NCBI GenBank assembly: GCA_910573755.1
Contig: CAJTBO010000021.1
Span: 18,969 to 82,968, forward strand
Direction: 5' to 3'
DNA from: Lachnospiraceae bacterium
Lineage (GTDB): Bacteria > Bacillota > Clostridia > Lachnospirales > Lachnospiraceae
Length of the DNA: 64,000 nt
Positions 25,363-34,050 of the stretch are shown here, in pieces. Within the stretch, counting starts at the first letter, position 1. Each line of letters opens with the position of its first letter. Under the pieces are notes generated by a model. That model was given only the letters and a program-made list of their open reading frames with translations. It was not told the origin of the DNA and made no database searches. The position numbers were made by a program, and so were the translations under genes.

Positions 25363-27057
25363 TTATCCGATCAGCACTTCCTTTCCCCGAAAAGCAAATC
25401 CGTATTTCCGAATCTTCTCTTTCGGAATTCCCTTTGCAATAAGGGCGGCTTCATAATTCTTTTCCTCTATCTGCTTAAGGGCTGCATTCACCGTATCCGA
25501 AAGTTCTTTTTCCTCCCCCGGCTCCTGCACTTTAAATTCCAGAATAAATGCATCGTCTTTCAGATCTCTCGGTTCCAGCATAACATCATAACGGCCAAAT
25601 CCGCTTTCCCTGTTGGAGGTAAGCACCCATTTTTTGCGAAGAGTCACCAACAGTCCCAATACAAAACCGTGATAGAATCGTTCCGGCTCCTCTCTGGAAG
25701 GATCGCTTCCTGTATCAAAATAGCTGAAGGTCTCTACAGTAATGCGGTTCATATAGAGATTCATGTTTTTCACGTTTCCGTCCCACAAAGCCCTGATAAA
25801 TTCATCATAATCATATAGATCCTTCTGGAACCACCCGGCTACCATCCGATGGAACATAATTTCCACTTCCAGATTTGTGATTCCCAGCTCATACTGTGGA
25901 GTCTCCAAAAACCAATCTTCCTCTGCAAGCTTCCGACTGCCAAACACTCTCAGATATCCGCCGGCAAGCAGAAGGCTCCAGACTGCAGTCTCATTTTCAC
26001 TCATCAGGCTGTATACGAACTGCTCATCAATAGATACGTTCAAATGCTCCCCGGAAAGAAGTCTCTCAAAACTTTGTTTCATATATCGATTTCCTTCTCT
26101 GAGCAGCTTACTCACCAGACTGTTGGAACTTGTGTTGGCCCAGTAAGTTCCAAATTCCCTTTTGTCCAGATAATTGATGATAGACCAGGGATTATAAATA
26201 TCTGACCGTTTCCCAAAGTTAAAGCCATCATACCATTTTTTTACATCTTCTTTCCGGTCAGACAGTCCAAATTCGTCCAATGCCGCAAAAACCTCTCCCT
26301 CTGTAAATCCGAAGCTGTCTTCATATTTTTCTGCAATTGTTGTCACCACTTCAAGATTATTCAGATCCGAAAAAATCGATTCTTTGCCGACCCTCGTGAT
26401 CCCCGTCATAAGCGCCCGCTCCAAATAAGGATTTGTCTTAAATGTAGAATTGAATAAGTTCCGGATAAAGGCCGTAAGCTCATCCCAACAGCCGTTCACA
26501 TAAGCCTCCTGCATGGGTGTGTCATACTCGTCCAGCAGGATGATCACTTTTTTCCCATAATAACGGGACAGATATAAAGACATCTGATGAAGCGCCATAA
26601 AAGCATGAACATCATCCATTCCTATGGATACCTCTTTAAAAAATTCAATTTCCCGCTCATCTAAAATGCCTGCCTCCAGCAAGAAGCGTTTTTCCGAATA
26701 CAGCATAGTCAGGATCTGACAGATCTGTCCGCGCATAGTAGCATAATCTCCCGCCTTTACATTGGAAAAAGAAAGGCTGATCACCGGCCAGCTTCCCTGA
26801 AGTTTCCGAAACTTTTCATTTCCCCAGATTTCAAGCCCCTCAAACAGATCTCCCCGATCAGCATATTTTGCGGAAAAAAAACATTCTGTCATGCTCATGT
26901 TCAGCGTCTTGCCAAAACGTCTGGGACGGGTGATCAGGGTAACGTCATCATCTGATTCCCACCATTCCCGGATAAAGCCTGTTTTGTCCACATAAAAATT
27001 ATTTTTTATCCGCAATTTTTCAAAATCCTGATGTCCGATCCCCACTGTTCTCGCCAT
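25363..27057 (-). CDS. AAA-ATPase-like protein with C-terminal PD-(D/E)XK nuclease-like domain
   Basis: A 564-residue protein of the widespread AAA-ATPase_like / PDDEXK_9 class. N-terminal FYVDKTGFIREWW and RPRRFGKTLNMSM (P-loop-like), IILLDEYDTPMQEAY (Walker B), TGITRVGKESIFS and WYDGFNFG are diagnostic. The C-terminus has a nuclease-like GRYDVML...DAFILEFKV motif. Family members are abundant in gut Clostridia and Bacteroidetes and have no firmly known role; a defence or mobile-element link has been suggested. ATG with AAAGGAGAAACTT. It is a single gene placed between spoVAC and the sugar cluster, consistent with acquisition. Confidence 0.93.
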   Translation of the reverse strand: MARTVGIGHQDFEKLRIKNNFYVDKTGFIREWWESDDDVTLITRPRRFGKTLNMSMTECFFSAKYADRGDLFEGLEIWGNEKFRKLQGSWPVISLSFSNVKAGDYATMRGQICQILTMLYSEKRFLLEAGILDEREIEFFKEVSIGMDDVHAFMALHQMSLYLSRYYGKKVIILLDEYDTPMQEAYVNGCWDELTAFIRNLFNSTFKTNPYLERALMTGITRVGKESIFSDLNNLEVVTTIAEKYEDSFGFTEGEVFAALDEFGLSDRKEDVKKWYDGFNFGKRSDIYNPWSIINYLDKREFGTYWANTSSNSLVSKLLREGNRYMKQSFERLLSGEHLNVSIDEQFVYSLMSENETAVWSLLLAGGYLRVFGSRKLAEEDWFLETPQYELGITNLEVEIMFHRMVAGWFQKDLYDYDEFIRALWDGNVKNMNLYMNRITVETFSYFDTGSDPSREEPERFYHGFVLGLLVTLRKKWVLTSNRESGFGRYDVMLEPRDLKDDAFILEFKVQEPGEEKELSDTVNAALKQIEEKNYEAALIAKGIPKEKIRKYGFAFRGKEVLIG

Positions 27058-27134
27058 AAGTTTCTCCTTTCACTATATCCATATTATAATCGTAAAAGGC
27101 TAAAAGCACAATAATAAACACTGTCCCAAGACCT

Positions 27135-27293
27135 ATGAACATTCTTCCCGGCATGCAGATTGCGGAATCGGAGGCACGTATTGCGAAAGAGGATTCTCAA
27201 CTCATGGCAGATAAAACCGCTTTAGCTGAAAAAGATTCCGAATCTACACCTGTTGGAAACATACGCGGAAAGCACATAATAACAGCAGGCTGA
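27135..27293 (+). pseudogene. Possible coding remnant with coiled-coil repeats
   Basis: A 52-codon frame encodes an alternating IAESEARIAKEDSQLMADK... pattern like the C-terminal coiled tail of Rpn/PD-(D/E)XK transposase-type proteins. No ribosome site or upstream domain is present. It is the only item of note in the 309-bp spacer 27058-27366. Confidence 0.3.
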
Positions 27294-27366
27294 CGAATCC
27301 CTAAACTCCGGCAGCCTGCCCGCAAAATCTCTTCCCATACCTATTCCCATGTTGATTTTTGTTTAC

Positions 27367-27825
27367 CTAAAATACCCCGAAACACTTCCCGATCCAATAA
27401 ACCACTCCCAGCACCCAGCTCGTAAAGATCCCGTACAGTATCACCGGCCCGGCGATCGTAAAGATCTTGCACCCGATCCCGTAAACCTGTCCCTCCTTCT
27501 GGTACTCAATCGCCGCGGAGGAAACCGAGTTGGCAAACCCGGTGATCGGCACCAGAGCTCCCGCACCGCCGAACTTCACCAGTTTCTGATACAGATTAAG
27601 TCCCGTAAGGACCGCGCTGGCGAGCACCAGCAGCATCGCGCACCAGCTGCCCGCCGTATCCTGATCGAGCCCGTACTTCTGCTGCGCCAGATTCAAAATC
27701 GCCTGTCCGATCATGCAGATGATCCCGCCTACGAGAAAAGCCTTTACCATCTGTAGCGGCAGATTGTTTTTCGGTGTGACCTCCTTCACATATTCCGCAT
27801 ATTCCTGTTTTTTCTGTTCATCCAT
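27367..27825 (-). CDS. spoVAC: Stage V sporulation protein AC (SpoVAC)
   Basis: A 152-residue membrane protein of the Ca-DPA channel; SpoVAC is mechanosensitive in B. subtilis. Signatures: KKQEYAEYVKEVTPKNN, AFLVGGIICMIGQ, GGAGALVPITGFANSVSSAAIEY and EGQVYGIGCKIFTIAGPV. ATG preceded by GGAGGGACAGAGAA; the longer frame enters a 26-bp repeat array and is unlikely. It follows spoVAB, but the next spoVA gene (spoVAD) is 7.6 kb away. Confidence 0.96.
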   Translation of the reverse strand: MDEQKKQEYAEYVKEVTPKNNLPLQMVKAFLVGGIICMIGQAILNLAQQKYGLDQDTAGSWCAMLLVLASAVLTGLNLYQKLVKFGGAGALVPITGFANSVSSAAIEYQKEGQVYGIGCKIFTIAGPVILYGIFTSWVLGVVYWIGKCFGVF

Positions 27826-27874
27826 TTCTCTGTCCCTCCGCAACTTAATCCTGTAATTTGAGTTCCGCATTATG

Positions 27875-27990
27875 ATGCCGGTAGCCTTTTTCCCTTTTCA
27901 TTCCGGAAGCCTTTATTCCCTTTTCACTCCGAAAGCCTCTTTCCCCTTTTCATGCCGGAAGCCTTTTGGCACCTTCGATGCCGGACCGCT
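27875..27990. repeat. 26-bp degenerate tandem repeat, five units
   Basis: Units start at 27875, 27900, 27926, 27952 and 27978 (25-26 bp apart), consensus near ATGCCGGAAGCCTTTTTCCC. It lies between spoVAB and spoVAC, 50 bp upstream of the spoVAC start. Confidence 0.8.
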
Positions 27991-28086
27991 CCGCACTTTG
28001 TACCCATGCGCTCCGCCGCCACGCATCCGCTGAAAGGTTTCCTAAACCCCCGATTTTTCTCCCGCTTACTCTCTCCCGCCCGTTTT

Positions 28087-28602
28087 TCATCCCTGATAAA
28101 TACCGCCCTGCCAGAAATAATACAGACTCCCCAGCAGCTTGCCGGCCGCCACCGCCAGCACCGCGATCCCCAGACCGTGCCGGTAGGAAGCCCTTCTGGC
28201 AAAAATCGGAATACTGTTCAGCATTTCCGCGATCGCCAGCGCAAGGCAGCCCACAAACATCCCGATAAACAGTCCCGCCGCCCCGAGAAATATCTCTCCG
28301 CCGGCATCCATCGCCGCCAGAAGAAAAGAGCTCCAGGCCGCCCCCCGGACAGCCAGCCTCTCCCGCAGCCAGCCGCCTGTATTTCCCAGCGCCGGGATCG
28401 CGCTGAACAGCGTACCGATAATGGCGCCGCTCATAATGCAGCTCTCATATAAAAATATTTTCTTTGCCGTATGGGTCGCTCCCACGAACCGGGGAGTCAT
28501 CCCCACCGCGATCAGCACCGTAAATACCCCCGCCGAGACCAAAAGCCCTGCCGAGACACCGTAAACTGCCAGTAATATCACAAAACCGCTACTTTGTATC
28601 AA
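28087..28602 (-). CDS. spoVAB: Stage V sporulation protein AB (SpoVAB)
   Basis: 171 residues with four or five membrane helices and the SpoVAB signature near the end (ALAIAEMLNSIPIFARRA). Start is TTG at 28602, well placed after GGGAGG (9 nt) and overlapping spoVAA by 14 nt, so translation is coupled. Part of the Ca-DPA uptake channel made in the forespore. Confidence 0.92.
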   Translation of the reverse strand: MIQSSGFVILLAVYGVSAGLLVSAGVFTVLIAVGMTPRFVGATHTAKKIFLYESCIMSGAIIGTLFSAIPALGNTGGWLRERLAVRGAAWSSFLLAAMDAGGEIFLGAAGLFIGMFVGCLALAIAEMLNSIPIFARRASYRHGLGIAVLAVAAGKLLGSLYYFWQGGIYQG

Positions 28603-29218
28603 CTTCCAGTCCCTCCCTGTCCGCGTTCTTGATCAGAGCCTTTTCCACATCCTCCTCATAGCTCGCCATCTCCACTTCAATGGGTGTCGGATCTTTTGTG
28701 ATCCTCCTGCCACCGATATGATTGAAAAACAGGATGATCCCCGCCGCAAGCCCGATACTGTAACTCACCTCCAGCACGGTAAACCCGCTGGACTCCTTCC
28801 CTGTCACAAGCTCATAATATTTCCCGAAAACATCCACGATCCCGATATCATTATGAAACGCCATGATCGTAAAGGATGCCCCGAAAAAACACACCAGAGC
28901 GACGATCAGAATCTTAAGGACTTCCACCGCGCCCTTCTTTTTCTCCACATAAACCCGCTCCACGATCATATCCGGCTCGCCGATACTCTCCACTTCCACT
29001 CCGGAAGCCGCCTCTTTGATCATTCTGACCACCTCTGTCATACTGATAAAGAACCGTTTTTTGCCCTTCTCATGAAAAGTATGCAGCTTCACCGCCTTCA
29101 CTTTGGCAAGAACCGCCTTATCCTCACAATACAGGCTGGCGATATCCTTCAAAAAAACATCGTCCGTCTGCATCTGCGTATTTCGTTCCGCCTTGATATA
29201 AACCGTCGTCTGTGCCAT
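28589..29218 (-). CDS. spoVAA: Stage V sporulation protein AA (SpoVAA)
   Basis: 209 residues. The N-terminal half is soluble (VYIKAERNTQM...DIASLYCEDKAVLAKV) and the C-terminal half has two helices (~100-125, ~150-170) before a charged tail. This matches SpoVAA, a cytoplasmic-facing part of the spore Ca-DPA channel. ATG after GGAG-TTTGGAT. It directly follows sigF, as in the common sigF-spoVA arrangement. Confidence 0.92.
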   Translation of the reverse strand: MAQTTVYIKAERNTQMQTDDVFLKDIASLYCEDKAVLAKVKAVKLHTFHEKGKKRFFISMTEVVRMIKEAASGVEVESIGEPDMIVERVYVEKKKGAVEVLKILIVALVCFFGASFTIMAFHNDIGIVDVFGKYYELVTGKESSGFTVLEVSYSIGLAAGIILFFNHIGGRRITKDPTPIEVEMASYEEDVEKALIKNADREGLEVDTK

Positions 29219-29338
29219 ATCCAAACTCCTTTTTCCCGCTTAGTATGCACAGCAGATATCCGTTTTATGCGGACTGTCCTGTCAGTTTATAACTCATTTC
29301 CACAATATTTTCCGTAATATTTTCCACAGCCAGTATAT

Positions 29339-30058
29339 TCACAGCAGCGCCTTATCCCGCAGCCTTCTCAAAATCCTTTTCTCCAGCCTGCTCACCTGCA
29401 CCTGGCTGATCCCGAGCCTTCCCGCCACCTCCGTCTGCGTTTTTCCCTGAAAATAGCGCAGCCGGATCAATTCTCTCTCCTCTCCTTCCAGTTCCGAAAG
29501 AAGCTGCTTCAGCAGCATATGGTTTAACAGCTTTTCCCGCTCGTTATTTTTGCCGGCGATCTGGTCCACCAGATAGATCTCGTTGCCGTCGCTCTGATAG
29601 ACGGATTTATAAATAGACTCCACCTCCGCCCCGGCATCCATCGCCATCACCACCTCTTCTGTTGACAGTCCCGTCACCTTTGCGATCTCCTCCAGCGTCG
29701 GTTCTCTTCCGTGTTCATGCTGAAACTGTTCTCTTGCCCGGGTAATCTTCCAGCCGTTTTCCTTTAAACTCCTGCTCACCTTCACCATCCCGTCGTCCCG
29801 CAGGAATCGTTTGATCTCGCCGGAGATCATCGGCACGGCATAGGTGGAAAACTTCACATCAAACGCAAGGTCAAACTTATCTACAGCCTTCATCAGCCCG
29901 ATACAGCCGATCTGGAACAGGTCCTCCGCATCCACTCCCCTGTTCAAAAAGCGTTTTACAATATGATGCACCAGCCCCAGATTTTTCTCAATCAGTACTT
30001 CTCTTGCCTGTTTATCTCCTGCATGGGATTTTTCGATCAGCACTGACATCTCTTCCAT
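29339..30058 (-). CDS. sigF: RNA polymerase sporulation sigma factor F
   Basis: 239 residues. Region 2 (LVHHIVKRFLNRGVDAEDLFQIGCIGLMKAVDKFD), region 3 and region 4 (LIRLRYFQGKTQTEVAGRLGISQVQVSRLEK) are intact, listed here in parts. First forespore-specific sigma factor, held inactive by SpoIIAB. ATG 30058 was chosen as the first ATG after the spoIIAB stop; GGAGG is 13 nt upstream, rather far, so a slightly different start is possible. Third gene of spoIIAA-spoIIAB-sigF. Confidence 0.95.
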   Translation of the reverse strand: MEEMSVLIEKSHAGDKQAREVLIEKNLGLVHHIVKRFLNRGVDAEDLFQIGCIGLMKAVDKFDLAFDVKFSTYAVPMISGEIKRFLRDDGMVKVSRSLKENGWKITRAREQFQHEHGREPTLEEIAKVTGLSTEEVVMAMDAGAEVESIYKSVYQSDGNEIYLVDQIAGKNNEREKLLNHMLLKQLLSELEGEERELIRLRYFQGKTQTEVAGRLGISQVQVSRLEKRILRRLRDKALL

Positions 30059-30060
30059 AG

Positions 30061-30582
30061 CTACTCGAGTTCCTCCAGCCACGGTATACTGCCCAGCTTT
30101 TTCTCCATTATGACCTTGCACCCTCTCCCCGGCGCCGAGAGCACCTGCAGATCATCCATAAAGGCTTCCATAAAAGCAAATCCCATGCCGGAACGTTCAT
30201 ACTCCGGTTTTGTCGTGTACAGCGGCTCAAGCGCCTGCTCCACATTGTCAATCCCCTTTCCGTCGTCCTCTATTTCCACAAACAGTACATCCCCCTCAAT
30301 CCTGCAGTACATCCGCACTTTTCCGCTGCTGATCTCTCTCGGACACTGCATCCGTCCGGGTATGTATCCCTGCACATTGCCATAGCCATGTATGACAGCG
30401 TTCGTCACCGCTTCCGATACCGCGGTCTTCACATCCGCCATCTCCTCCAGCGTAGGGTTCAGGGGAGTGATAAACGCCGACACAGCCATCCTCGCAAACC
30501 CTTCATTACAGGAAATGGCGTCAAACTCCATCCGCAGTTCATTGTCATATCCTTTCCTGATCTTTTTTTCTTCCTGTTTCAT
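30061..30582 (-). CDS. spoIIAB: Anti-sigma F factor SpoIIAB
   Basis: 173 residues, slightly longer than the usual ~146 because of a C-terminal extension (LGSIPWLEELE). GHKL kinase fold: N-box VKTAVSEAVTNAVIHGYGN, G1 EDDGKGIDN, and RSGMGFAFMEAFMD. It binds sigma F or phosphorylates SpoIIAA. ATG after GGGGGAGATACAG; 14 bp downstream of spoIIAA. Confidence 0.95.
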   Translation of the reverse strand: MKQEEKKIRKGYDNELRMEFDAISCNEGFARMAVSAFITPLNPTLEEMADVKTAVSEAVTNAVIHGYGNVQGYIPGRMQCPREISSGKVRMYCRIEGDVLFVEIEDDGKGIDNVEQALEPLYTTKPEYERSGMGFAFMEAFMDDLQVLSAPGRGCKVIMEKKLGSIPWLEELE

Positions 30583-30596
30583 CTGTATCTCCCCCT

Positions 30597-30905
30597 TTAT
30601 TCCATAATTTCCATGATCTTTGACAATCCTGATATATACAGGATCCTCCGAATCTGCCTGTCCGCATGAATGGCAAAAACCTTTCCGCCCAGACAGGCTA
30701 TTTTCTTGTACCTGCCCATAATGATCCCGATGCCCGAGCTGTCCATAAACTTCGTGTCTTCAAAATCAAATACGATTCCCCGAATGGAATCCTGCATCAG
30801 AAAAGAATCCGCCCTCCTGCTGATGGCGCCTGACTGATGATGATCGATCTCAGCCGGCATTTTTACCATCAGATAATTGTCGATCACCTGAAAATCCGCC
30901 TCCAT
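30597..30905 (-). CDS. spoIIAA: Anti-anti-sigma factor SpoIIAA
   Basis: 102-residue STAS protein. The phosphorylated Ser lies in KFMDSSGIGIIMGRYK. When dephosphorylated by SpoIIE it frees sigma F from SpoIIAB. ATG after AAAGGGG. First gene of the sigF operon. Two 37-bp hairpin-bearing repeats lie just upstream; I could not find a convincing sigma-H promoter by eye. Confidence 0.96.
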   Translation of the reverse strand: MEADFQVIDNYLMVKMPAEIDHHQSGAISRRADSFLMQDSIRGIVFDFEDTKFMDSSGIGIIMGRYKKIACLGGKVFAIHADRQIRRILYISGLSKIMEIME

Positions 30906-30940
30906 AATAAAATTCCCCTTTCTGTTATATATATTATATG

Positions 30941-31009
30941 ATGCTAACCAACGTCCTCCCGCTTCGCGGGTGTCCTTATGCTAACCAACGTCCTCCCGCT
31001 TCGCGGGTG
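30941..31009. repeat. Two 37-bp direct repeats with internal hairpins upstream of spoIIAA
   Basis: Copies at 30941-30972 and 30978-31009 are identical over 32 bp and each contains CCCGC-TTC-GCGGG, a 5-bp perfect stem; a partial third copy follows. They sit between the TPR-gene terminator and the spoIIAA start. Confidence 0.85.
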
Positions 31010-31020
31010 GACTTATACTA

Positions 31021-31054
31021 AAAAAGAGAATACCCCCTTCAGGTATTCTCTTTT
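31021..31054 (-). terminator. Terminator of the TPR-protein gene
   Basis: Minus strand AGAGAATACC / GGTATTCTCT with a short loop and T-run, 30 bp after the stop at 31084. Confidence 0.85.
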
Positions 31055-31083
31055 GTATGCTGTATTTTATTTACTTTTCATTG

Positions 31084-32511
31084 TCACTGCGCGCTGTTTA
31101 TCTCTTCCAGATAGCTTTCACTGCGCCTTGCCCTTTCCGTGCCCGGGAAGTTATCGATCACATGCTGATAATAAACCGCCGCATTCTCAAAATCCCCGCT
31201 TCTGTAATAGGCATTGGCAAGATTATAGACCACATCAATATTCTCCGAATCATAGATAAAGGCTTTCTCCAGATTCTGGACGGCGTCGGTATACACCTCC
31301 TGCCTGTACGCCGCCATCCCGTCGTCATAGTAGGTTTTGGCAACGCTCGGCCCTACCGCTGTCAAAAGGCTTTTATAAACCGCCTGAAAGGCCTCTGAGG
31401 TTTCCGTCAGCACAACCTCGTTCTGAATACTCTCCAGATACGCCGCGATCTGCTCCACATCTCCCGGATTCTCCAGATAGTCATTCACCGCTTTCAGCAT
31501 ATTATCCATGATCTGGATCGTACCGTCCGTTCCTACATAGGCTTCCATCTCTGTGTGCAGATCATTGTTTTCCCTCTGCAGCGTCTCCAGCTTCTGCTGC
31601 AGGTCATTGGTCGTGGCAGACTCTGCCGCCAGCTGCTCGCTGACCGTCTTTAACTGCCCGCTGACATTATCCCTGACGCTCTGAATCCTGGCAGGCAGAA
31701 TCAGAAACACCGTCATCGCCACACCGATCGCCAGTCCGATCAGCAGATACAGAATTGCGGAAAAACTGACGCCCTTCGGCTCTTTTACATCCAGCGGCTG
31801 AATGATCATTTCATTGCCGCTCCGGTAACGCATCACTTCCTCCTGCGTCTCTTTCTTTTTCTTCCGGGTGCTCCTTCGGTCTTCCGACTCCTCGGGATGG
31901 AGCATCATGTTTACTTCTTTCAGATACCGCTTTGTCGTGGTATTTCCGGAATCGATCTGCTCACAGCGCTGCAGCTCCCTCTCCGCCCTCTGCCAGTCCT
32001 CCGCATCAATGTATAAAAGCGCAAGAAGCTGATGCGCCCTGATATACTTCGGGTTCAGGGACAGTACCTTCTTCAACTGAATAATCGCCAGATCCTTCGA
32101 TTCCTGATGGCAGTATAAAAGCGCCTGATTATATTTTTTAATTGTCTTATTGATCGTATCAAGCCTGGTGGGATTACTCTGCACCATATTGATATAATCA
32201 TCTGCAATATTCTTCTTCGGACGCAGATTCTTGCTGATCACCCACTCGCTGAGCGCCGCAACCACTTCTCCGGTCTCAAAATAGACAAGCCCCAGCAGAT
32301 TTCTCGCCTCTACATTATTTTTATCAAACTTCAGACACTGCCGCAGGCTCTGGATCGCGCCTGTCAGATCCCGGACACCTGCCTTCTCCAATCCTTCATT
32401 ATAGAAATTGTTGGATATCTTTAACACCTTTTTATATATGAAAACATCCGCACCGCAGCTCGTACAGAAGTTATGTTCCGACAGGGTGCAGCCGCAATTA
32501 TAACATATCAT
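31084..32511 (-). CDS. Zinc-ribbon and TPR membrane protein
   Basis: 475 residues. The start MICYNCGCTLSEHNFCTSCG is a zinc ribbon with two CxxC pairs. TPR-like repeats follow (~40-210), then a charged linker, one transmembrane helix (~250-272), a coiled coil (~280-325) and further TPR repeats at the C-terminus (~385-470) outside the membrane. The architecture suggests a scaffold joining cytoplasmic and extracytoplasmic partners; no specific role is known to me. ATG after AGGAG. A 52-residue gene lies directly upstream. Confidence 0.85.
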   Translation of the reverse strand: MICYNCGCTLSEHNFCTSCGADVFIYKKVLKISNNFYNEGLEKAGVRDLTGAIQSLRQCLKFDKNNVEARNLLGLVYFETGEVVAALSEWVISKNLRPKKNIADDYINMVQSNPTRLDTINKTIKKYNQALLYCHQESKDLAIIQLKKVLSLNPKYIRAHQLLALLYIDAEDWQRAERELQRCEQIDSGNTTTKRYLKEVNMMLHPEESEDRRSTRKKKKETQEEVMRYRSGNEMIIQPLDVKEPKGVSFSAILYLLIGLAIGVAMTVFLILPARIQSVRDNVSGQLKTVSEQLAAESATTNDLQQKLETLQRENNDLHTEMEAYVGTDGTIQIMDNMLKAVNDYLENPGDVEQIAAYLESIQNEVVLTETSEAFQAVYKSLLTAVGPSVAKTYYDDGMAAYRQEVYTDAVQNLEKAFIYDSENIDVVYNLANAYYRSGDFENAAVYYQHVIDNFPGTERARRSESYLEEINSAQ

Positions 32512-32526
32512 CCAATAAACTCCTGT

Positions 32527-32685
32527 TTACTCTTCCTCTTCGACTTCCAGACTTTTCGCTTCCTTTACGACTTTCACCACCAGATCAGCCATATCCGTCA
32601 TATCCTGATTATAAATTGCATCCTCCGCGTCCTCCACTTCCAGACTGGGATGAAATTTCTTGATCTCTTCTTCAAAATTGATCAT
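32527..32685 (-). CDS. Small acidic hypothetical protein (52 residues)
   Basis: A short gene with a strong ribosome site (GAGGAAGAT then ATG) placed 15 bp before the TPR gene start. The product is acidic and helical (MINFEEEIKKFHPSLEVEDA...VVKVVKEAKSLEVEEEE) without membrane segments. Its position between folC and the TPR gene on the same strand supports a real gene. No family recognised. Confidence 0.7.
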   Translation of the reverse strand: MINFEEEIKKFHPSLEVEDAEDAIYNQDMTDMADLVVKVVKEAKSLEVEEEE

Positions 32686-32763
32686 ATCTTCCTCGTTTCT
32701 TCACTGCTTTTACACAGGACAGAATTTCCAGTACAATGCAGGCCCTGTTTCTTTTCCCGAAAA

Positions 32764-34050
32764 TCATACCGCACCCGTTCTGATGCCTGCCGTTATCTGG
32801 CCTGCCAGATACAAAGAGCCTGTTATATAAACTTTCTCGCCCGCCCTTTTTTTATGCAGGCAATAGCGGAAAGCTTCTTTCAAATCCTCAATAACAACTA
32901 CATCCTTCTCCCCGAACAGTGCTGCCAGCTCCTGCGGCTTCGCCGCCCGGCTGCTCTCTATCCCGGTGACCACAATCTCCTGAAATACACCGGCGTTTGT
33001 TATTTCCTTCACCATTTCCCCGCAGGCTTTTTCCGCCAGGGAGGAATACAGCAATATCCTGCCGCCTCCCCCGCCGTCCGCCTGCACGCTTTTTAAAAAC
33101 GCCGCTATCCCGTCCGGGTTATGGGCGCCGTCCAGATAGACCTCCGGCAGGATTTCTTCCATACGGGCTTCCCAACGGGCTTTTTCCAGCCCGCGCTGCA
33201 GCTCCTCTTCACTGACCGCCGCCGTTTTCCGCTCTCCCAGCACCGCCAGCGCCCTGATACAAAGCGCCGCATTTTCCGTCTGATAGAGCGCCTTCGTAGA
33301 AAGATGAAATGCACTATACTTATAATACCCAGAGTAATAAGAAAAATCAATGCCTTTCTCATCACAATTTTTTAAGTTTATTTCTTCCGGTTTTACCGAA
33401 AAAGCCTTAGAATCCGCCTTTTTCACACTTTTTTCTATCACGCCGGATATGATTTTATTCTTCGCAAAATAGACGACAGGTATTCCTTTTTTGACAATTC
33501 CCGCTTTTTCCGCCGCAATCTCCTCCAAAGTCTCCCCCAAATGCTCCGTATGGTCCAATCCGATCTCTGTAATAATACTGATGCAGGGAGAGGGAAAAGA
33601 GTTTGTGGCATCCAGTCTGCCGCCCATTCCTGTCTCTAAAATGATAAAATCCGGCTGCTCTTCTTCAAAATAGAGCATCGCCATAAAATACAGGTATTCA
33701 AAATAGCTGGGGTGGTAATGTTCGCCGCAGCTTTTTTTTACCTGTGTAAAAATCCTTACGAAATCCGCCTCCGGGATCAGTTCCCCGTTCACCCGGATCC
33801 TCTCCCGGATATCCACAAGATGAGGCGATATGAACATCCCCGTCCTGTACCCCGCCTCCCTCAGTACGGACTGCAGATAGGCACAGACGGAGCCCTTTCC
33901 GTTCGTGCCTGCCACATGGATCACTTTGCTGCCTGTACAGGGACACGAAAGCTTTCTGTAAAAAGCCTTCGTGTCCTCCATTGTATTTTTTTTCACAAAC
34001 TTCGGAATATGGTCTATATATTCCTGCGCTTCCCGAAAAGCCTGCATCAT
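32764..34050 (-). CDS. folC: Folylpolyglutamate/dihydrofolate synthase
   Basis: 428-residue Mur-ligase-type enzyme that adds glutamate to folates. P-loop [43 protein letters not shown] and the C-terminal LDGAHNPDG are all in place. ATG overlaps the valS stop by 4 nt, an order common in Clostridia. Confidence 0.96.
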   Translation of the reverse strand: MMQAFREAQEYIDHIPKFVKKNTMEDTKAFYRKLSCPCTGSKVIHVAGTNGKGSVCAYLQSVLREAGYRTGMFISPHLVDIRERIRVNGELIPEADFVRIFTQVKKSCGEHYHPSYFEYLYFMAMLYFEEEQPDFIILETGMGGRLDATNSFPSPCISIITEIGLDHTEHLGETLEEIAAEKAGIVKKGIPVVYFAKNKIISGVIEKSVKKADSKAFSVKPEEINLKNCDEKGIDFSYYSGYYKYSAFHLSTKALYQTENAALCIRALAVLGERKTAAVSEEELQRGLEKARWEARMEEILPEVYLDGAHNPDGIAAFLKSVQADGGGGGRILLYSSLAEKACGEMVKEITNAGVFQEIVVTGIESSRAAKPQELAALFGEKDVVVIEDLKEAFRYCLHKKRAGEKVYITGSLYLAGQITAGIRTGAV

